Source: Mariprofundus sp. KV
Lineage (GTDB): Bacteria; Pseudomonadota; Zetaproteobacteria; Mariprofundales; Mariprofundaceae
DNA length: 64,000 nucleotides
Direction of reading: 5' to 3'
NCBI RefSeq assembly: GCF_013387475.1
Contig: NZ_VWNB01000012.1
Location: forward strand, 1 to 64,000
Shown: positions 25,191 through 34,589 of the stretch, one piece after another
Numbering within the stretch: the stretch's first letter is position 1
Layout: each line of letters begins with the position of its first letter
Notes under the pieces: model-generated
What the model was told of the DNA's origin: nothing
The model's input: only the letters and a program-made list of their open reading frames with translations
Databases searched by the model: none
Program-made: the position numbers and the translations under genes

Positions 25191-26072
25191 TCAAATCGTA
25201 AATGATGCTTCTACTGCGAGGGATGCCATTTTCATCGTACTGGCAAAGGATTCTGCACCGGCAATAAACAGCCCATTATGGCAGAACATGGCATCATCAA
25301 TGCCGGTCACCTTCTGCAGCGCATCACCGGAGAGACCCGCCCATGCTTCAGGCAGCGATTTTCTATCTTCGAATGAGCCGAGTTCAGCCGGTACGGTCTG
25401 AACTCTCCACTCGCCAGTTTGCGATGGATAGACCACGTAGAGCGCCTCTTCAGAGAGGTTGAACACCGTTTTTTTCCATGGGGTATACTGCTCTAAGACA
25501 ATCACCCTTGGATCTTCTGCATCTTCAATCGCTTGAGCTACAATGGCTTTGGCACTGATGCCTCCGCTTGCTGCTGCAATAAATCGTGTTAACACTCGCG
25601 CTGCAAATTCAACCGCCTCATCAAATGCTGCATCGAAGTGGGTCTCCTCCTGCCAGGTCGGGTTAAACATGGAGATAGTTTGACTAAGGCTGATGCCCTG
25701 CATCACCCCTTCGACATGACCGCAATCAATCGCATCAATCGTTGATACCAGCCCGGCATCAACCCCATTGGCGATATCCTCATTACCGCCGCAGATCGCT
25801 GCGCCATACTTCTGCCAGATCAGACCGAATGAGGAGTAGGGGATACCATTCTCACGCGCGCCTGCACCTCCGCGCTGATGGTGATCAAAACGATCACGAT
25901 CCGGCTCATACTCACCACCCACATCAACCACAATATCGGCCCCGGCGATAAGGTCGAAATCACGTGTGCGGATAAGCTTAAGTGAGGGAAAGATGAGCTT
26001 AAGTGCCGCGATACTGAAAACATCATCGGCATGAAAATTGCCGTTGTGCGTTGCTATGGTTTTATTATTCAT
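25191..26072 (-). CDS. MYG1-family metal-dependent hydrolase
   Basis: A 293-aa protein of the MYG1/UPF0160 family, part of the DHH phosphoesterase superfamily. The N-terminal ATHNGNFHADDVFSIAALK carries the metal-binding His and Asp residues; VVDVGGEYEPDRDRFDHHQRG supplies the DHH-like motif. The middle FDEAVEFAARVL and the C-terminal MFCHNGLFIAGAESFASTMKMA are also conserved. Eukaryotic MYG1 is reported as a 3'-5' RNA exonuclease; bacterial members are uncharacterised. Start codons upstream of 26072 would add over 100 unconserved residues reading into the topoisomerase promoter region, so 26072 is chosen. Confidence 0.87.
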   Translation of the reverse strand: MNNKTIATHNGNFHADDVFSIAALKLIFPSLKLIRTRDFDLIAGADIVVDVGGEYEPDRDRFDHHQRGGAGARENGIPYSSFGLIWQKYGAAICGGNEDIANGVDAGLVSTIDAIDCGHVEGVMQGISLSQTISMFNPTWQEETHFDAAFDEAVEFAARVLTRFIAAASGGISAKAIVAQAIEDAEDPRVIVLEQYTPWKKTVFNLSEEALYVVYPSQTGEWRVQTVPAELGSFEDRKSLPEAWAGLSGDALQKVTGIDDAMFCHNGLFIAGAESFASTMKMASLAVEASFTI

Positions 26073-26412
26073 CTGTTGTATGCCTTGTTGGAAAGGAGTG
26101 GGGGTGTCGCTCTGCTGTTTTGGAGCGGTGAAATGAAAACTGATGCGCCGAACTTTATACGAAGAGCTCTGACAACAATAGATGATTTTGGCAGCCCATC
26201 CATGGTCTGAACGGATGCTCTGACTTTTCAGAGCACCCTTAACTCTTTTGCATTTGATGCCCACTCTGTTGTATGGTCGCTGTTGAGAACCATGCATCTT
26301 TTTCAGCCCTGTTATTTTACCCGCCATGCATGTGTAGAGTAGTGCCATCAGCGTCCCGTCTGCCCTGACGGTGCATCGGCATAGCATATTCAAAGCAAAG
26401 GACTTGTTTAAC
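26073..26412. other. Divergent promoter region of MYG1-like and parEC genes
   Basis: A 340-base gap separates the two divergent start codons. The long open frames entering it from both sides show no family similarity. I found no convincing dyad or -35/-10 pair. AAAGGA about 11 bases before the ATG at 26413 is the likely ribosome site of the topoisomerase gene. Confidence 0.4.
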
Positions 26413-29400
26413 ATGAGTGCAGATTACGATATCGATTCAATTAAAGACCTCGATGGGATCTCCCATATCCAGCTGAGGCCTAATATGTACACCGATACAG
26501 GCACGGAACTCGGCTGCCACCATATCGCTCAGGAGGTGCTCGATAACTGCGGCGATGAGGCGATCGGCGGCTTCTGCTCGCGCATTATCGTGGAGCTGGA
26601 ATCGGAGAATGTGGTCAGCATCAGCGATAACGGGCGCGGTATTCCTGTTAAGCTGAATCAGGACGGTATCTCCGGCGTTGAACTGGTGCTTACCAAGGAT
26701 AAAGCCGGAGGCAAGTTCGATCATGATGCCTATAAGGTCTCCGGTGGTCTGCACGGGGTCGGTATTACCGTCACCAACGCGCTCTCATCATGGCTTGAAG
26801 CGACTGTAAAACGCGATGGCGGGGAGTGGTTCATTCGCCTTGAAAACGGGCGCACAGTCGAGAAGCTCAGAAAGGTCGCTGAGTGCGGCCCGCGCACGCA
26901 TGGCACAAAAATAAGGTTCTCTCCCAATCCAAAATATTATGAACGTGCCAAGTTCCGCCTGCAGCAGTTGCGCCAGCAGGCGATGGACAAAGCGATCCTT
27001 ATTCCGGGGCTGGAGGTGGTGTTCAAAGCACCGGGTCTGGAGGATGAGATATTCTGCTTCAGGAACGGTCTCTCCGAATTCATGACCTCACGCATGGAAG
27101 CCTCACCGATGTTCGAGTTCTCAGGCCAGCTCGGGGATCTTGAGAAGGTGCACTGGTATTTCGCATCCTTTGCTGAGACCACGCCGATCTATACCAAATC
27201 CTATGTGAATACCGTGCCAACGCCGCGCGGTGGCACCCATGAAAAGGGTTTTGAGTCCGGCCTGCTCAAGGCTGTGCGTGAATATATCGATATGCGTCCG
27301 GAGCTTAAAAAACTGCTGGGTAAAAAGACCCGCATCGCAGCATCGGATGTGATGACCAACAGCCAGCTCGGGCTTTCGGTCTATATTCAGGATATCTCCT
27401 TTGAAGGGCAGACCAAGCAGAAGCTTACCTCTGCCGAGGCCACCAAGTTTGTCGGTGGAGTGATCAATGATTCGGCGGCGCTTTGGCTGAATCGTGACGG
27501 TGAGATCTCCGATGCCTGGATGAAGCTCATTATTGATCGGGCCACCACGCGATCCCTCGCCGAAAGCGGAAAAACCAAAAAGGTGGATCGCAAATCCTTT
27601 ACCGGCAGAACGCCGCTACCGGGCAAGCTGCTGGATTGCCGCAGCAACGATATTGAAGAGACCGAACTCTATCTGGTGGAGGGCGACTCGGCAGGCGGTT
27701 CGGCAAAGCAGGCCAATGATCGCGATCTGCAGGCTGTATTCCCCCTGAAAGGTAAGATTCTCAACTGTGAAGGGGTCACATCCACCGATGCCGGCAACAG
27801 CGAGGCGGTCGCCGACCTGATCACCGCCATTGGCACCGGTATCGGCGATGAGTGCGATATTGAGAAGCGCCGCTACGGAAAAATAGTGGTGATGACCGAT
27901 GCGGATATCGACGGCAGCCATATCCAGACGCTCTTGTTCACCTTCTTCTGGCGACAGATGCGGCCGATGGTGGAGGCGGGGCGTGTCTATATTGTTCAGC
28001 CGCCGCTTTACGGTGTCACCATAGGCAAGCAGAAACACTATGCCCAGAATGAAGAGGAGCTTGATGGCCTGAGGGCGATGGCACTGGCTGAGAAGAAGAA
28101 GATCGAATATATCCGCTTTAAAGGTCTTGGTGAGATGAATCCACCGGAGTTGAAAGAGACCTGTATGGATGTTGAAAATCGTGTGCTGGTACAGGTGAGC
28201 CCTGAGGATGCACAGCGTATGGATGCGCTGGTGACGAAGCTGATGGGTGATGATGCCGGTCAGCGCCGTGATCTGCTGATGGGCAAGGAGATTGAGGATG
28301 CCAAATATCTCAATGGCCCGGTCAGTGACTCCTTTACTGCGCAGGCAGAAGAGCTGATTGATGACCCCTGTGATGTGACCGATGATCTTGATGATCTGCA
28401 GCCCTTCTTTACCCCCTACGATTCGGGCAATAATTCCATTGCGCCATTTGAAACGGTATTCCGTGAACTCTACCGCAGTTACGGCCTTAAAGTGGTGGGT
28501 GATCGCGCCATCCCGGATGTACGTGACGGTCTGAAACCGGTGCATCGCCGTATTCTCTATGCGATGGAAAAACTCGGACTGAAATCAAACACCAAAACCA
28601 AGAAATCCGCACGCGTTGTCGGTGACGTGATCGGTAAATATCACCCGCATGGTGATTCGGCTGTTTACGGGGCGATGGTGCGCATGGCACAGCCCTGGGC
28701 GATGCGTTATCCGCTGGTCGACGGACAGGGTAACTTCGGTTCGATTGATGGCGACTCCGCAGCCGCCATGCGTTACACCGAAGCCAGACTGACGCCGATT
28801 GCAGAGGCGATGCTGGGCAGCGACCTGAAAGAGGGTATCACCCCTTATCAGCCCAACTACGATGATCAGGACAAGGAGCCGATGCTGCTGCCTGCACCGT
28901 TCCCGTGGATTCTGATGAACTCAAGCACTGGTAATCCGGCTGTTGGTTTCAAGACTGAAATCCCGTCGCATAACCTGACTGAGCTGCTTGGCGCATGCAT
29001 TGCGCTGGCCAAACGCAGAAGCAGAACAGGTTCGGGGCCGTCGAACAGAGATTTTGCCCTTGTTCGCAAGCATATCACAGCCCCCGATTTTCCCGGTGGC
29101 GGTATCATCACCAGCACGGAAGAGGAGCTGGAGAAGATGTATGCCAGCGGCTATGGAAAAATGCTGCTGCGCTGCAAATGGCATAAGGAGGATATTGGCA
29201 AAGGCATGTGGCAGATCGTTGTCACAGAGATCCCCTACGGTATAGAGAAGTCACCCCTGCTGATCGAGATGGGAGCGCGCATCTCCGATAAGACCATTGC
29301 CGAATCACGCCAGCTGCCGATGATCTCTGATCTGCGCGATGAATCATCAGCCGAAGGGATCCGCATTGTCATCGAGCCAAAATCAAAGAATCTCGATGCC

Positions 29401-30711
29401 GAACAGATCATGCTGCACCTCTTCTCGGCCACCAATCTGCAGGTCACCATCCAGTATGCCACCTATGCACTGGAGAAGTGGATTGATGCACCCGGTGGCG
29501 ATCGCTATCGCCTGCCAAGTCTTTTCTCGCTCGATGCGATGCTCAACTCCTTCCTGGCTAACCGGGAGGAGCTGGTGATGCGCAGGGCAGAGGTGCGCCT
29601 TGCCGAGATTTACAGGCGCACCAACATCCTTGAAGGTCTGTTTATTGTCTATCCGAATGTCATGGAGATTGTGAAAACCATCTATGACAACGACAAACCG
29701 AAACCGATCCTGATGGAGAAATACGGTTTTAATGAGGAGCAGGTGGTCGCCATTCTCGATCTGCGCCTGGCACAACTGCGCAAGCTCGATGAGATGAAGC
29801 TGCAGAACGAACATGCGAAACTGCTGGAGGAGAAAGCCGAGCTGGAGATGATCGTTGATGATCATGCTCACCGCTGGCGTCATATCACAGGCGAGCTCAA
29901 GGATGCACTGGCCAAATTCGGTGATGAACGGCGCACCGTGGTCGATGCCAATGCACCGAAAGCGCGCACCATGAGCAAGCAGCAGACCGTAAACCGTGAA
30001 CCGATCACGGCGATTCTTTCAAGGCAGGGGTGGCTGAAGGGAATGCGTAGCGCCAATGTTGATCTGGAGTCGCTGAAGTTCAGGGAGGGGGACAGGCTGC
30101 TCGATGCGGCTGCAGGCCATACCACGGACATGCTTGTGCTCATCGGACGTAAGGGGCGGGCATTCAGTATGCTCGCAGCCGATCTGGCAGGTGGGCGAGG
30201 CAATGGCGAACCGATCTCTAAATCGTTCATGTTCAGTATCAATGAAGCACCGACACGCATGGTGATGGTGAAAGCCGATGCTGAATATCTGATCGCCACC
30301 ACGGCAGGCCACGCCTTCCGCGCCTTTGGTGAGTCGATGCTATCGGCCAACAAGAAGGGTAAAGCCTTTATCAATTTCCCTGCCGGCTCGAAGCTGCTCT
30401 GCATCCGCGAGATCGAGGATGCGCATGATGCATTCGCGTTCATCGATTGCGAAGGGCGTCTGGGGGTCATTGCAAAAGATGAGTTCCCGCTGCTCGGCAA
30501 AGGTAAGGGGGTGACTGCCATCTCACTGAAGAAGGGCTCAAAAGGGCTGCGCGATGCTGCGCCGGTGACGCTGAAAGAGGGGGTAAGGGTAGGTACGGAG
30601 AAGCGTGCCACGACCATCGACAGTGCAGAGTTGGAGGAGACCTATCTCATTGCCAGAGCCAAGGCACCGAGGGGGCTGCCAATGGCTGCTGTGAACGGGA
30701 TGATCGTTTAG
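26413..30711 (+). CDS. parEC: Topoisomerase IV as one chain: ParE-ParC fusion
   Basis: A single uninterrupted frame of 1432 aa. Residues 1 to about 630 are ParE: GHKL ATPase ([14 protein letters not shown] with Glu41 and Asn45, [21 protein letters not shown]), transducer ([21 protein letters not shown]), and TOPRIM ([15 protein letters not shown] with Glu423, [10 protein letters not shown] with Asp496/498/500, FKGLGEMNP). An acidic linker (about 640-675, with [16 protein letters not shown]) joins Par[47 protein letters not shown] with the DNA-cleaving Tyr788, the coiled-coil tower, and a C-terminal beta-pinwheel. GRGNGEP near 1265 resembles ParC, and no canonical GyrA box is seen. Separate parE and parC are the bacterial norm. 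Both halves keep all catalytic residues. Confidence 0.95.
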   Translation: MSADYDIDSIKDLDGISHIQLRPNMYTDTGTELGCHHIAQEVLDNCGDEAIGGFCSRIIVELESENVVSISDNGRGIPVKLNQDGISGVELVLTKDKAGGKFDHDAYKVSGGLHGVGITVTNALSSWLEATVKRDGGEWFIRLENGRTVEKLRKVAECGPRTHGTKIRFSPNPKYYERAKFRLQQLRQQAMDKAILIPGLEVVFKAPGLEDEIFCFRNGLSEFMTSRMEASPMFEFSGQLGDLEKVHWYFASFAETTPIYTKSYVNTVPTPRGGTHEKGFESGLLKAVREYIDMRPELKKLLGKKTRIAASDVMTNSQLGLSVYIQDISFEGQTKQKLTSAEATKFVGGVINDSAALWLNRDGEISDAWMKLIIDRATTRSLAESGKTKKVDRKSFTGRTPLPGKLLDCRSNDIEETELYLVEGDSAGGSAKQANDRDLQAVFPLKGKILNCEGVTSTDAGNSEAVADLITAIGTGIGDECDIEKRRYGKIVVMTDADIDGSHIQTLLFTFFWRQMRPMVEAGRVYIVQPPLYGVTIGKQKHYAQNEEELDGLRAMALAEKKKIEYIRFKGLGEMNPPELKETCMDVENRVLVQVSPEDAQRMDALVTKLMGDDAGQRRDLLMGKEIEDAKYLNGPVSDSFTAQAEELIDDPCDVTDDLDDLQPFFTPYDSGNNSIAPFETVFRELYRSYGLKVVGDRAIPDVRDGLKPVHRRILYAMEKLGLKSNTKTKKSARVVGDVIGKYHPHGDSAVYGAMVRMAQPWAMRYPLVDGQGNFGSIDGDSAAAMRYTEARLTPIAEAMLGSDLKEGITPYQPNYDDQDKEPMLLPAPFPWILMNSSTGNPAVGFKTEIPSHNLTELLGACIALAKRRSRTGSGPSNRDFALVRKHITAPDFPGGGIITSTEEELEKMYASGYGKMLLRCKWHKEDIGKGMWQIVVTEIPYGIEKSPLLIEMGARISDKTIAESRQLPMISDLRDESSAEGIRIVIEPKSKNLDAEQIMLHLFSATNLQVTIQYATYALEKWIDAPGGDRYRLPSLFSLDAMLNSFLANREELVMRRAEVRLAEIYRRTNILEGLFIVYPNVMEIVKTIYDNDKPKPILMEKYGFNEEQVVAILDLRLAQLRKLDEMKLQNEHAKLLEEKAELEMIVDDHAHRWRHITGELKDALAKFGDERRTVVDANAPKARTMSKQQTVNREPITAILSRQGWLKGMRSANVDLESLKFREGDRLLDAAAGHTTDMLVLIGRKGRAFSMLAADLAGGRGNGEPISKSFMFSINEAPTRMVMVKADAEYLIATTAGHAFRAFGESMLSANKKGKAFINFPAGSKLLCIREIEDAHDAFAFIDCEGRLGVIAKDEFPLLGKGKGVTAISLKKGSKGLRDAAPVTLKEGVRVGTEKRATTIDSAELEETYLIARAKAPRGLPMAAVNGMIV

Positions 30712-30972
30712 CGGCTTGCCTTTAAGCAGGAGATTGAAAATAGCCATGAGTTATTGCGTCGCTTGATGCAATAAACGGGGTTCATCGCGGCTTAGCGGGA
30801 AACATGGCTGAAACAAATATTTTTGATCCCCGATAGATACATTCAACTTTAGAGCTAAGTGACATTTCGTGTTGGTCGAGTTTTTCGATATTTGTCCGAG
30901 ATCGCCGATGATTATGGTGTTAGCCGACGAAAACTGTTTTCCCGGACTTCAGCGATGAACCATAAATGGGCG
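30712..30972. other. Gap after parEC
   Basis: About 260 bases between the convergent parEC and the coiled-coil winged-helix gene. No terminator with a U-run, no repeat and no gene could be supported. Confidence 0.4.
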
Positions 30973-31479
30973 CTAAAAAGAGTAATCGTTGTTTTCGATA
31001 TCCTTCTCATACTTTTTGCCGGTTTCGCTGATTCGATAAAATGTGCCACTGCGGGCAAGAGGTCCCACCTGAATCAGCCCCTTTCTCTCTAGCTGATCAA
31101 TGGCATTGGTGACCTCCAGACGACTATATATGAGTGAATCCACCATATCTTCAGAGCAGAAACCTGCAACACCTGAGTCGATACAGTTGGACAAAATTGC
31201 CGTCTCCACTTCAGAGAGTCGGCTTTTGGACGCTGATGATTGCAGGCCGGAGAGCTGTGACTGAAGCTGAATCACCATCTTATTCAGGGCTGCATTCTCA
31301 TTTAATAGCTTTTCCACGTTCTCGCTGGCATCGGTGAGGCTTGTCTGAAGTCTGGTATTCTTATCTTTCAGCTGATCAATCTCATTGTGTTGCGCATCAA
31401 ACAGCCTTGCAAGCAGTTGCATGAGCGTATCATCAAGCTCTCTTCCTCTGAATGTATTAAGGGTTGCGATGATATTCAT
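30973..31479 (-). CDS. Coiled-coil plus winged-helix protein, unknown function
   Basis: A 168-aa protein. Residues 30-85 are a clear coiled coil (NEIDQLKDKNTRLQTSLTDA, then NVEKLLNENAALNKMVIQLQ). Residues 90-160 look like a winged helix-turn-helix (LSEVETAILSNCIDSG, DSLIYSRLEVTNAIDQLERKGLIQ, GTFYRISETGKKY), with the MarR-like order of helix, recognition helix and wing. It may be a dimeric DNA-binding protein or an adaptor. The adjacent gene in the same direction encodes a GyrI-like ligand-binding protein, and the two could work together (inference). I do not recognise a named family. Confidence 0.6.
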   Translation of the reverse strand: MNIIATLNTFRGRELDDTLMQLLARLFDAQHNEIDQLKDKNTRLQTSLTDASENVEKLLNENAALNKMVIQLQSQLSGLQSSASKSRLSEVETAILSNCIDSGVAGFCSEDMVDSLIYSRLEVTNAIDQLERKGLIQVGPLARSGTFYRISETGKKYEKDIENNDYSF

Positions 31480-31583
31480 GGATCCTCCAGCAATGCGTTA
31501 AACTCATAATTCCAATTAAACTGATGATACGTTATTGAACAGAATAAATCACATTTTTTGGGCTTTGTGGTGATAGTGAGGAG

Positions 31584-32051
31584 CTATCTCAGAGGGAAAT
31601 AGATGTCAGTAATCAGTTCACTATCCGGAGCTGCCAGCCCGATATTCAGGTATTCAAAAAAGATGGGGGAGTCACCTCTGCACTCCTGCGTGGTTGGCAG
31701 CCAGTCGCGAGAGAGCGCATTCACCTTCAGATTGATGGTAGCTAGCGAGCCCTTATGACGCAGTTTCGCATAGCGACCGGCAGCGATCTCCTTGTTCAGT
31801 ACGCCATAGGCATTGTCGGGTACGTCCGCATCAACTTCGCCGCAGATATCGAAATGAAATGTTTCAGCAACCCTTGCTTCGGGGTTGCTCTGCGCTATGC
31901 CAAAGCTTCGCTTCTCCGTGACCGGTGAGCAGCCGCTCTCTTCTCGCCACTCTCTGAACTTCTCAATGGATTGCGCCACTGTTTCAGCTGTATCGAGATG
32001 TTGCAGTGCTGCCACCGGAATATTTTTTATATTCACAATACTAATAATCAT
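31584..32051 (-). CDS. GyrI-like small-molecule-binding protein
   Basis: A 155-aa protein consisting only of a GyrI-like (AraC effector-binding/SOUL-fold) domain. Features are the strand VNIKNIPVAALQHLD, FGIAQSNPE, the central FHFDICGEVDADV, the loop AAGRYAKLRHKG and the C-terminal FFEYLNI ... ELITDIYFPLR. Members bind small amphipathic ligands; SbmC/GyrI itself modulates gyrase. No helix-turn-helix is attached. The start at 32051 (MIISIVNIKN) matches the family's usual N-terminus better than the 23-residue extension to 32120. A truncated homolog lies at 12219-12359. Confidence 0.75.
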   Translation of the reverse strand: MIISIVNIKNIPVAALQHLDTAETVAQSIEKFREWREESGCSPVTEKRSFGIAQSNPEARVAETFHFDICGEVDADVPDNAYGVLNKEIAAGRYAKLRHKGSLATINLKVNALSRDWLPTTQECRGDSPIFFEYLNIGLAAPDSELITDIYFPLR

Positions 32052-32120
32052 ATGCGCATGATCCTCTTTGATGTTGTAACTGTTCGTGCATACATTCTGA
32101 GCCACGTATTTAAAGATCAA

Positions 32121-32323
32121 CCAGCACAGCTTCCTGTCTTCGTGTTAAGTCGTGTACATTCGTGGTTCGATTTTTCTATTGATAGTCTGCATGAGTTTTG
32201 GTTAGCAGGAAGGGTGCAGCATGCACCGGAGCCGATGGCAAAATCGGAATGTGAGGCGTTATTCTTCTGTTAATTGACGGGTTTAGCTCGGGATGCAGAC
32301 GCTTCTGCCCGCGAGGCAGCGTG
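32121..32323. other. Gap with half of a dispersed repeat
   Basis: TCGTGTACATTCGTGGTTCG near 32149-32168 resembles one arm of the GAACCGCGAAT inverted repeats. The partner arm is missing. Nothing else is evident. Confidence 0.4.
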
Positions 32324-32677
32324 TTAGGCCGATAGCTGCGGATAACCTTCCGGGTCACTATCCAGTTCAGAAAGGAAAATCATCGAGTGAATCTTCTCTT
32401 TGGCAATTCTGGCGGTCTGATTGTTGGCGGCCAGTACAAAGGAGATCGACATGGTTTTAACCAGTTTGCCTTTGATCTCATCGCCGCAAATGGTCTTGAT
32501 CTCATCGCTGGCCGGGAATCCTGTCTCATCCGGGCGCATCAAAAAGATATGGGCAATGTTCTCTTTTTTGATAAGGACATCACCATAGGATGTTTTGATT
32601 TTGAAATCATTTTTAAGCACTTTACCGGCCAGAGTCTGGCCGTTGCGTAATATAAGCTGGTCTTCTGCGTAAGCCAT
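32324..32677 (-). CDS. Small protein with two tandem Sm-like beta units, unknown function
   Basis: A 117-aa soluble protein. Residues 7-44 (LRNGQTLAGKVLKNDFKI, then TSYGDVLIKKENIAHIFL) and residues 58-98 (CGDEIKGKLVKTMSISFVL, then NNQTARIAKEKIHSMIFL) share a pattern of strand, K-G turn, strand, charged loop and I-x-x-I-F-L. This suggests an internal duplication of a small beta-barrel, as in Sm-like or repeat proteins of envelope systems. The ATG at 32677 is preceded by AAGGAG at ideal spacing. The open frame extends upstream without similarity. Confidence 0.6.
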   Translation of the reverse strand: MAYAEDQLILRNGQTLAGKVLKNDFKIKTSYGDVLIKKENIAHIFLMRPDETGFPASDEIKTICGDEIKGKLVKTMSISFVLAANNQTARIAKEKIHSMIFLSELDSDPEGYPQLSA

Positions 32678-33054
32678 CTGCTGCTCCTTAATTGCCAGAA
32701 ACGATCTGGCTGGCGGTTTCACCCTTGCCTTGTATTTCACTCTGAAAAGGGTGCTAAAAGAGGAAACGAGCAACTCGATCTGCTCACCAATCGGCCATCA
32801 TACACTCTTTTTACAATTAAATCTGAATTTTTGATGCATCGCTCTAACTGAGCCGTATGCATGATCCCGTCGCTTCGCTGTCTGGAAAAATGATCCCTGT
32901 CCGGTGGGAATATTTTTCCCCCCAGGCAAAAGAATTCATGCCGAATGTCTTTGTAACCTGTTGAAAATACAGGAGTTTGTTTGAAATGGCGCTTTGGCCG
33001 ATTCCTTGCGGTAGTGAGGTCAGAGAATCTTTTTTAAACTGGCAGGGAGAGTAT

Positions 33055-33756
33055 ATGCAATTTGGTTTTAAGAGTTCGAACAGTTCAGGGAAAGTGGCTC
33101 GCACAGTAAGCACCGGCAGCAGCCATAAACAGAGCAGAGCTATCGCAGCAGATCATCTGATCGGGCCCTTCAATCAGAGCAGAGATACAGTCAATGAGAT
33201 TATCGAGATGACCGGTGCGATCCCTCTGTTTGATAAGATCGACAGTGTGCAGGTCGGCGTTATTGCCGCGCATATGCAGGTCAAGCATCTGGATGAGAAC
33301 CAGCGCCTGTTTGCCGAGGGTGAGGAGAGCAATTTTATCTGTTTTGTTGTCTCCGGCACGCTGGAAGTATTCAAACAGTCACAGAGCGGTAATAAGGTAT
33401 CAGTATCCACACTCTCCCGTGGTCGCTGCATTGGTGAGATGGCACTGATTGATAGCTATGCGCGCTCTGCAACAGTCATTGCCCGGACTCCGTGCAAACT
33501 GCTCAAACTCAGCCGAGAAAGTTTCGACCATATTCTCGATGAGCGCCCGCGTGCCGGCGTCGCATTTTTGAAAAACCTATCCAAATCGCTCAGTCTGCAT
33601 CTGCGCAAAACATCAGGTCAGTTTGCCGATGCCCACGATGCAGATGCAGTGGTTCCCGTTCTCAATGATAAAGCAACCAAACAGCCGAAACTGATCGACC
33701 ATATTATCAACAGAAAAGAGTCGAAGCTGCCGCCACTGATCCGGCAGTTTATCTAA
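33055..33756 (+). CDS. Stand-alone cyclic-nucleotide-binding domain protein (second of three)
   Basis: A 233-aa paralog of the protein at 13627. The Crp-type fold spans about residues 60-190: IPLFDKIDSVQVGVIAAHMQVKHLDENQRLFAEGEES, FVVSGTLEVFKQSQSGN and the phosphate-binding IGEMALIDSYARSATVIA with its Arg. The C-helix FLKNLSKSLSLHLRKTSGQFADAHD is followed by about 45 basic residues without a helix-turn-helix. GGGAG at 33044 supports the ATG at 33055; the frame upstream to 32977 is unconserved. No associated output gene is adjacent. Confidence 0.87.
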   Translation: MQFGFKSSNSSGKVARTVSTGSSHKQSRAIAADHLIGPFNQSRDTVNEIIEMTGAIPLFDKIDSVQVGVIAAHMQVKHLDENQRLFAEGEESNFICFVVSGTLEVFKQSQSGNKVSVSTLSRGRCIGEMALIDSYARSATVIARTPCKLLKLSRESFDHILDERPRAGVAFLKNLSKSLSLHLRKTSGQFADAHDADAVVPVLNDKATKQPKLIDHIINRKESKLPPLIRQFI

Positions 33757-33779
33757 CAGCCTGCCTTAAAGCTGTGGGG

Positions 33780-34478
33780 CTACGAACGGCTCTGGTTGAA
33801 AGCATCAGCTAGGGCCATGCAGTCGTTGGTGAAACTGTTGAATTGTCTGGCCTTGACCACGGTGCCACGCTGATAAAAAAGCAGCCAATCTCCCATCCCC
33901 TCCATTTGCCAATTCGGGCGGTCTGTGATTTTCTGAACAAGTTCAGGCGTAAACAGATGCTCAAAGCCATAGCTGGAGTCGGGCGCCATCAGCTGATACT
34001 GCTTCGCGAACGCCTCTGATTGAATGGTAACGGGGTGATATTGAAAGATCAGGGATTGAGCTGCGCGTCCGACATCGTGAATCAGTCGCATGGTAAAGCG
34101 CACCTTGTCTCTCCCTTTGATTAAAAATGTTGGCAGGTTGATGCCTGGAAGATGGATCAGACAGAGGCTTATCTTTTCGCTCTGGCCGTTGCCACTGCGA
34201 AGCTCAATATCAAATATGTGCTGTTGAATACCATGCTCAAGCTGACGCTCGATAATAAAGTCGTGAATCAGGTGCGCAGTGGAGAGTGCCAGGAAATGAG
34301 GGTAGGCCGCCTTGATGTCAAACCCTTCGGGTGACACTTCTGAGAACCCCATCGCTCTGGCCAGAGGGATAATACTTTGTCTGCGTCGTTTGCTGGTGAA
34401 TGTCTCGATCATGACAAGAACTGAAATCACCATAATCAGAAGAGCAACAAAAGCAGCCGTAATCAAAAAAGTTTCCAT
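33780..34478 (-). CDS. Membrane-anchored protein of unknown function
   Basis: A 232-aa protein with one N-terminal TM helix (about residues 5-27: LITAAFVALLIMVISVLVMI), a basic stop (TSKRRRQ), and a soluble domain of 200 residues. The soluble part alternates strands and helices (FDIELRSGNGQSEKISLCLI, WLLFYQRGTVVKARQF). The orientation suggests the domain faces the cytoplasm. No motif or family is recognised. It converges with the second cNMP-binding gene, with only 23 bases between stops. Confidence 0.6.
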   Translation of the reverse strand: METFLITAAFVALLIMVISVLVMIETFTSKRRRQSIIPLARAMGFSEVSPEGFDIKAAYPHFLALSTAHLIHDFIIERQLEHGIQQHIFDIELRSGNGQSEKISLCLIHLPGINLPTFLIKGRDKVRFTMRLIHDVGRAAQSLIFQYHPVTIQSEAFAKQYQLMAPDSSYGFEHLFTPELVQKITDRPNWQMEGMGDWLLFYQRGTVVKARQFNSFTNDCMALADAFNQSRS

Positions 34479-34589
34479 CTGGTCTCCTCTGCATGATGCA
34501 TCTCATTCAGGATTGTCGCCTATATTGGTAAGTATAGTACAGATGTGGCTATCGGGGTTTCCTGAAAGAATTCAACGAGCTGATTGATC

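Noticed and set aside
27616-28545. 309-aa ORF antisense to the topoisomerase gene
   Set aside because: It overlaps completely conserved catalytic parts of ParE and ParC on the other strand and has no family features.
26413-30711. Gyrase B-A fusion instead of topoisomerase IV
   Set aside because: ParE-like motifs and length, GRGNGEP in the C-terminal region as in ParC, and no canonical GyrA box favour topoisomerase IV; the distinction still needs a phylogeny.
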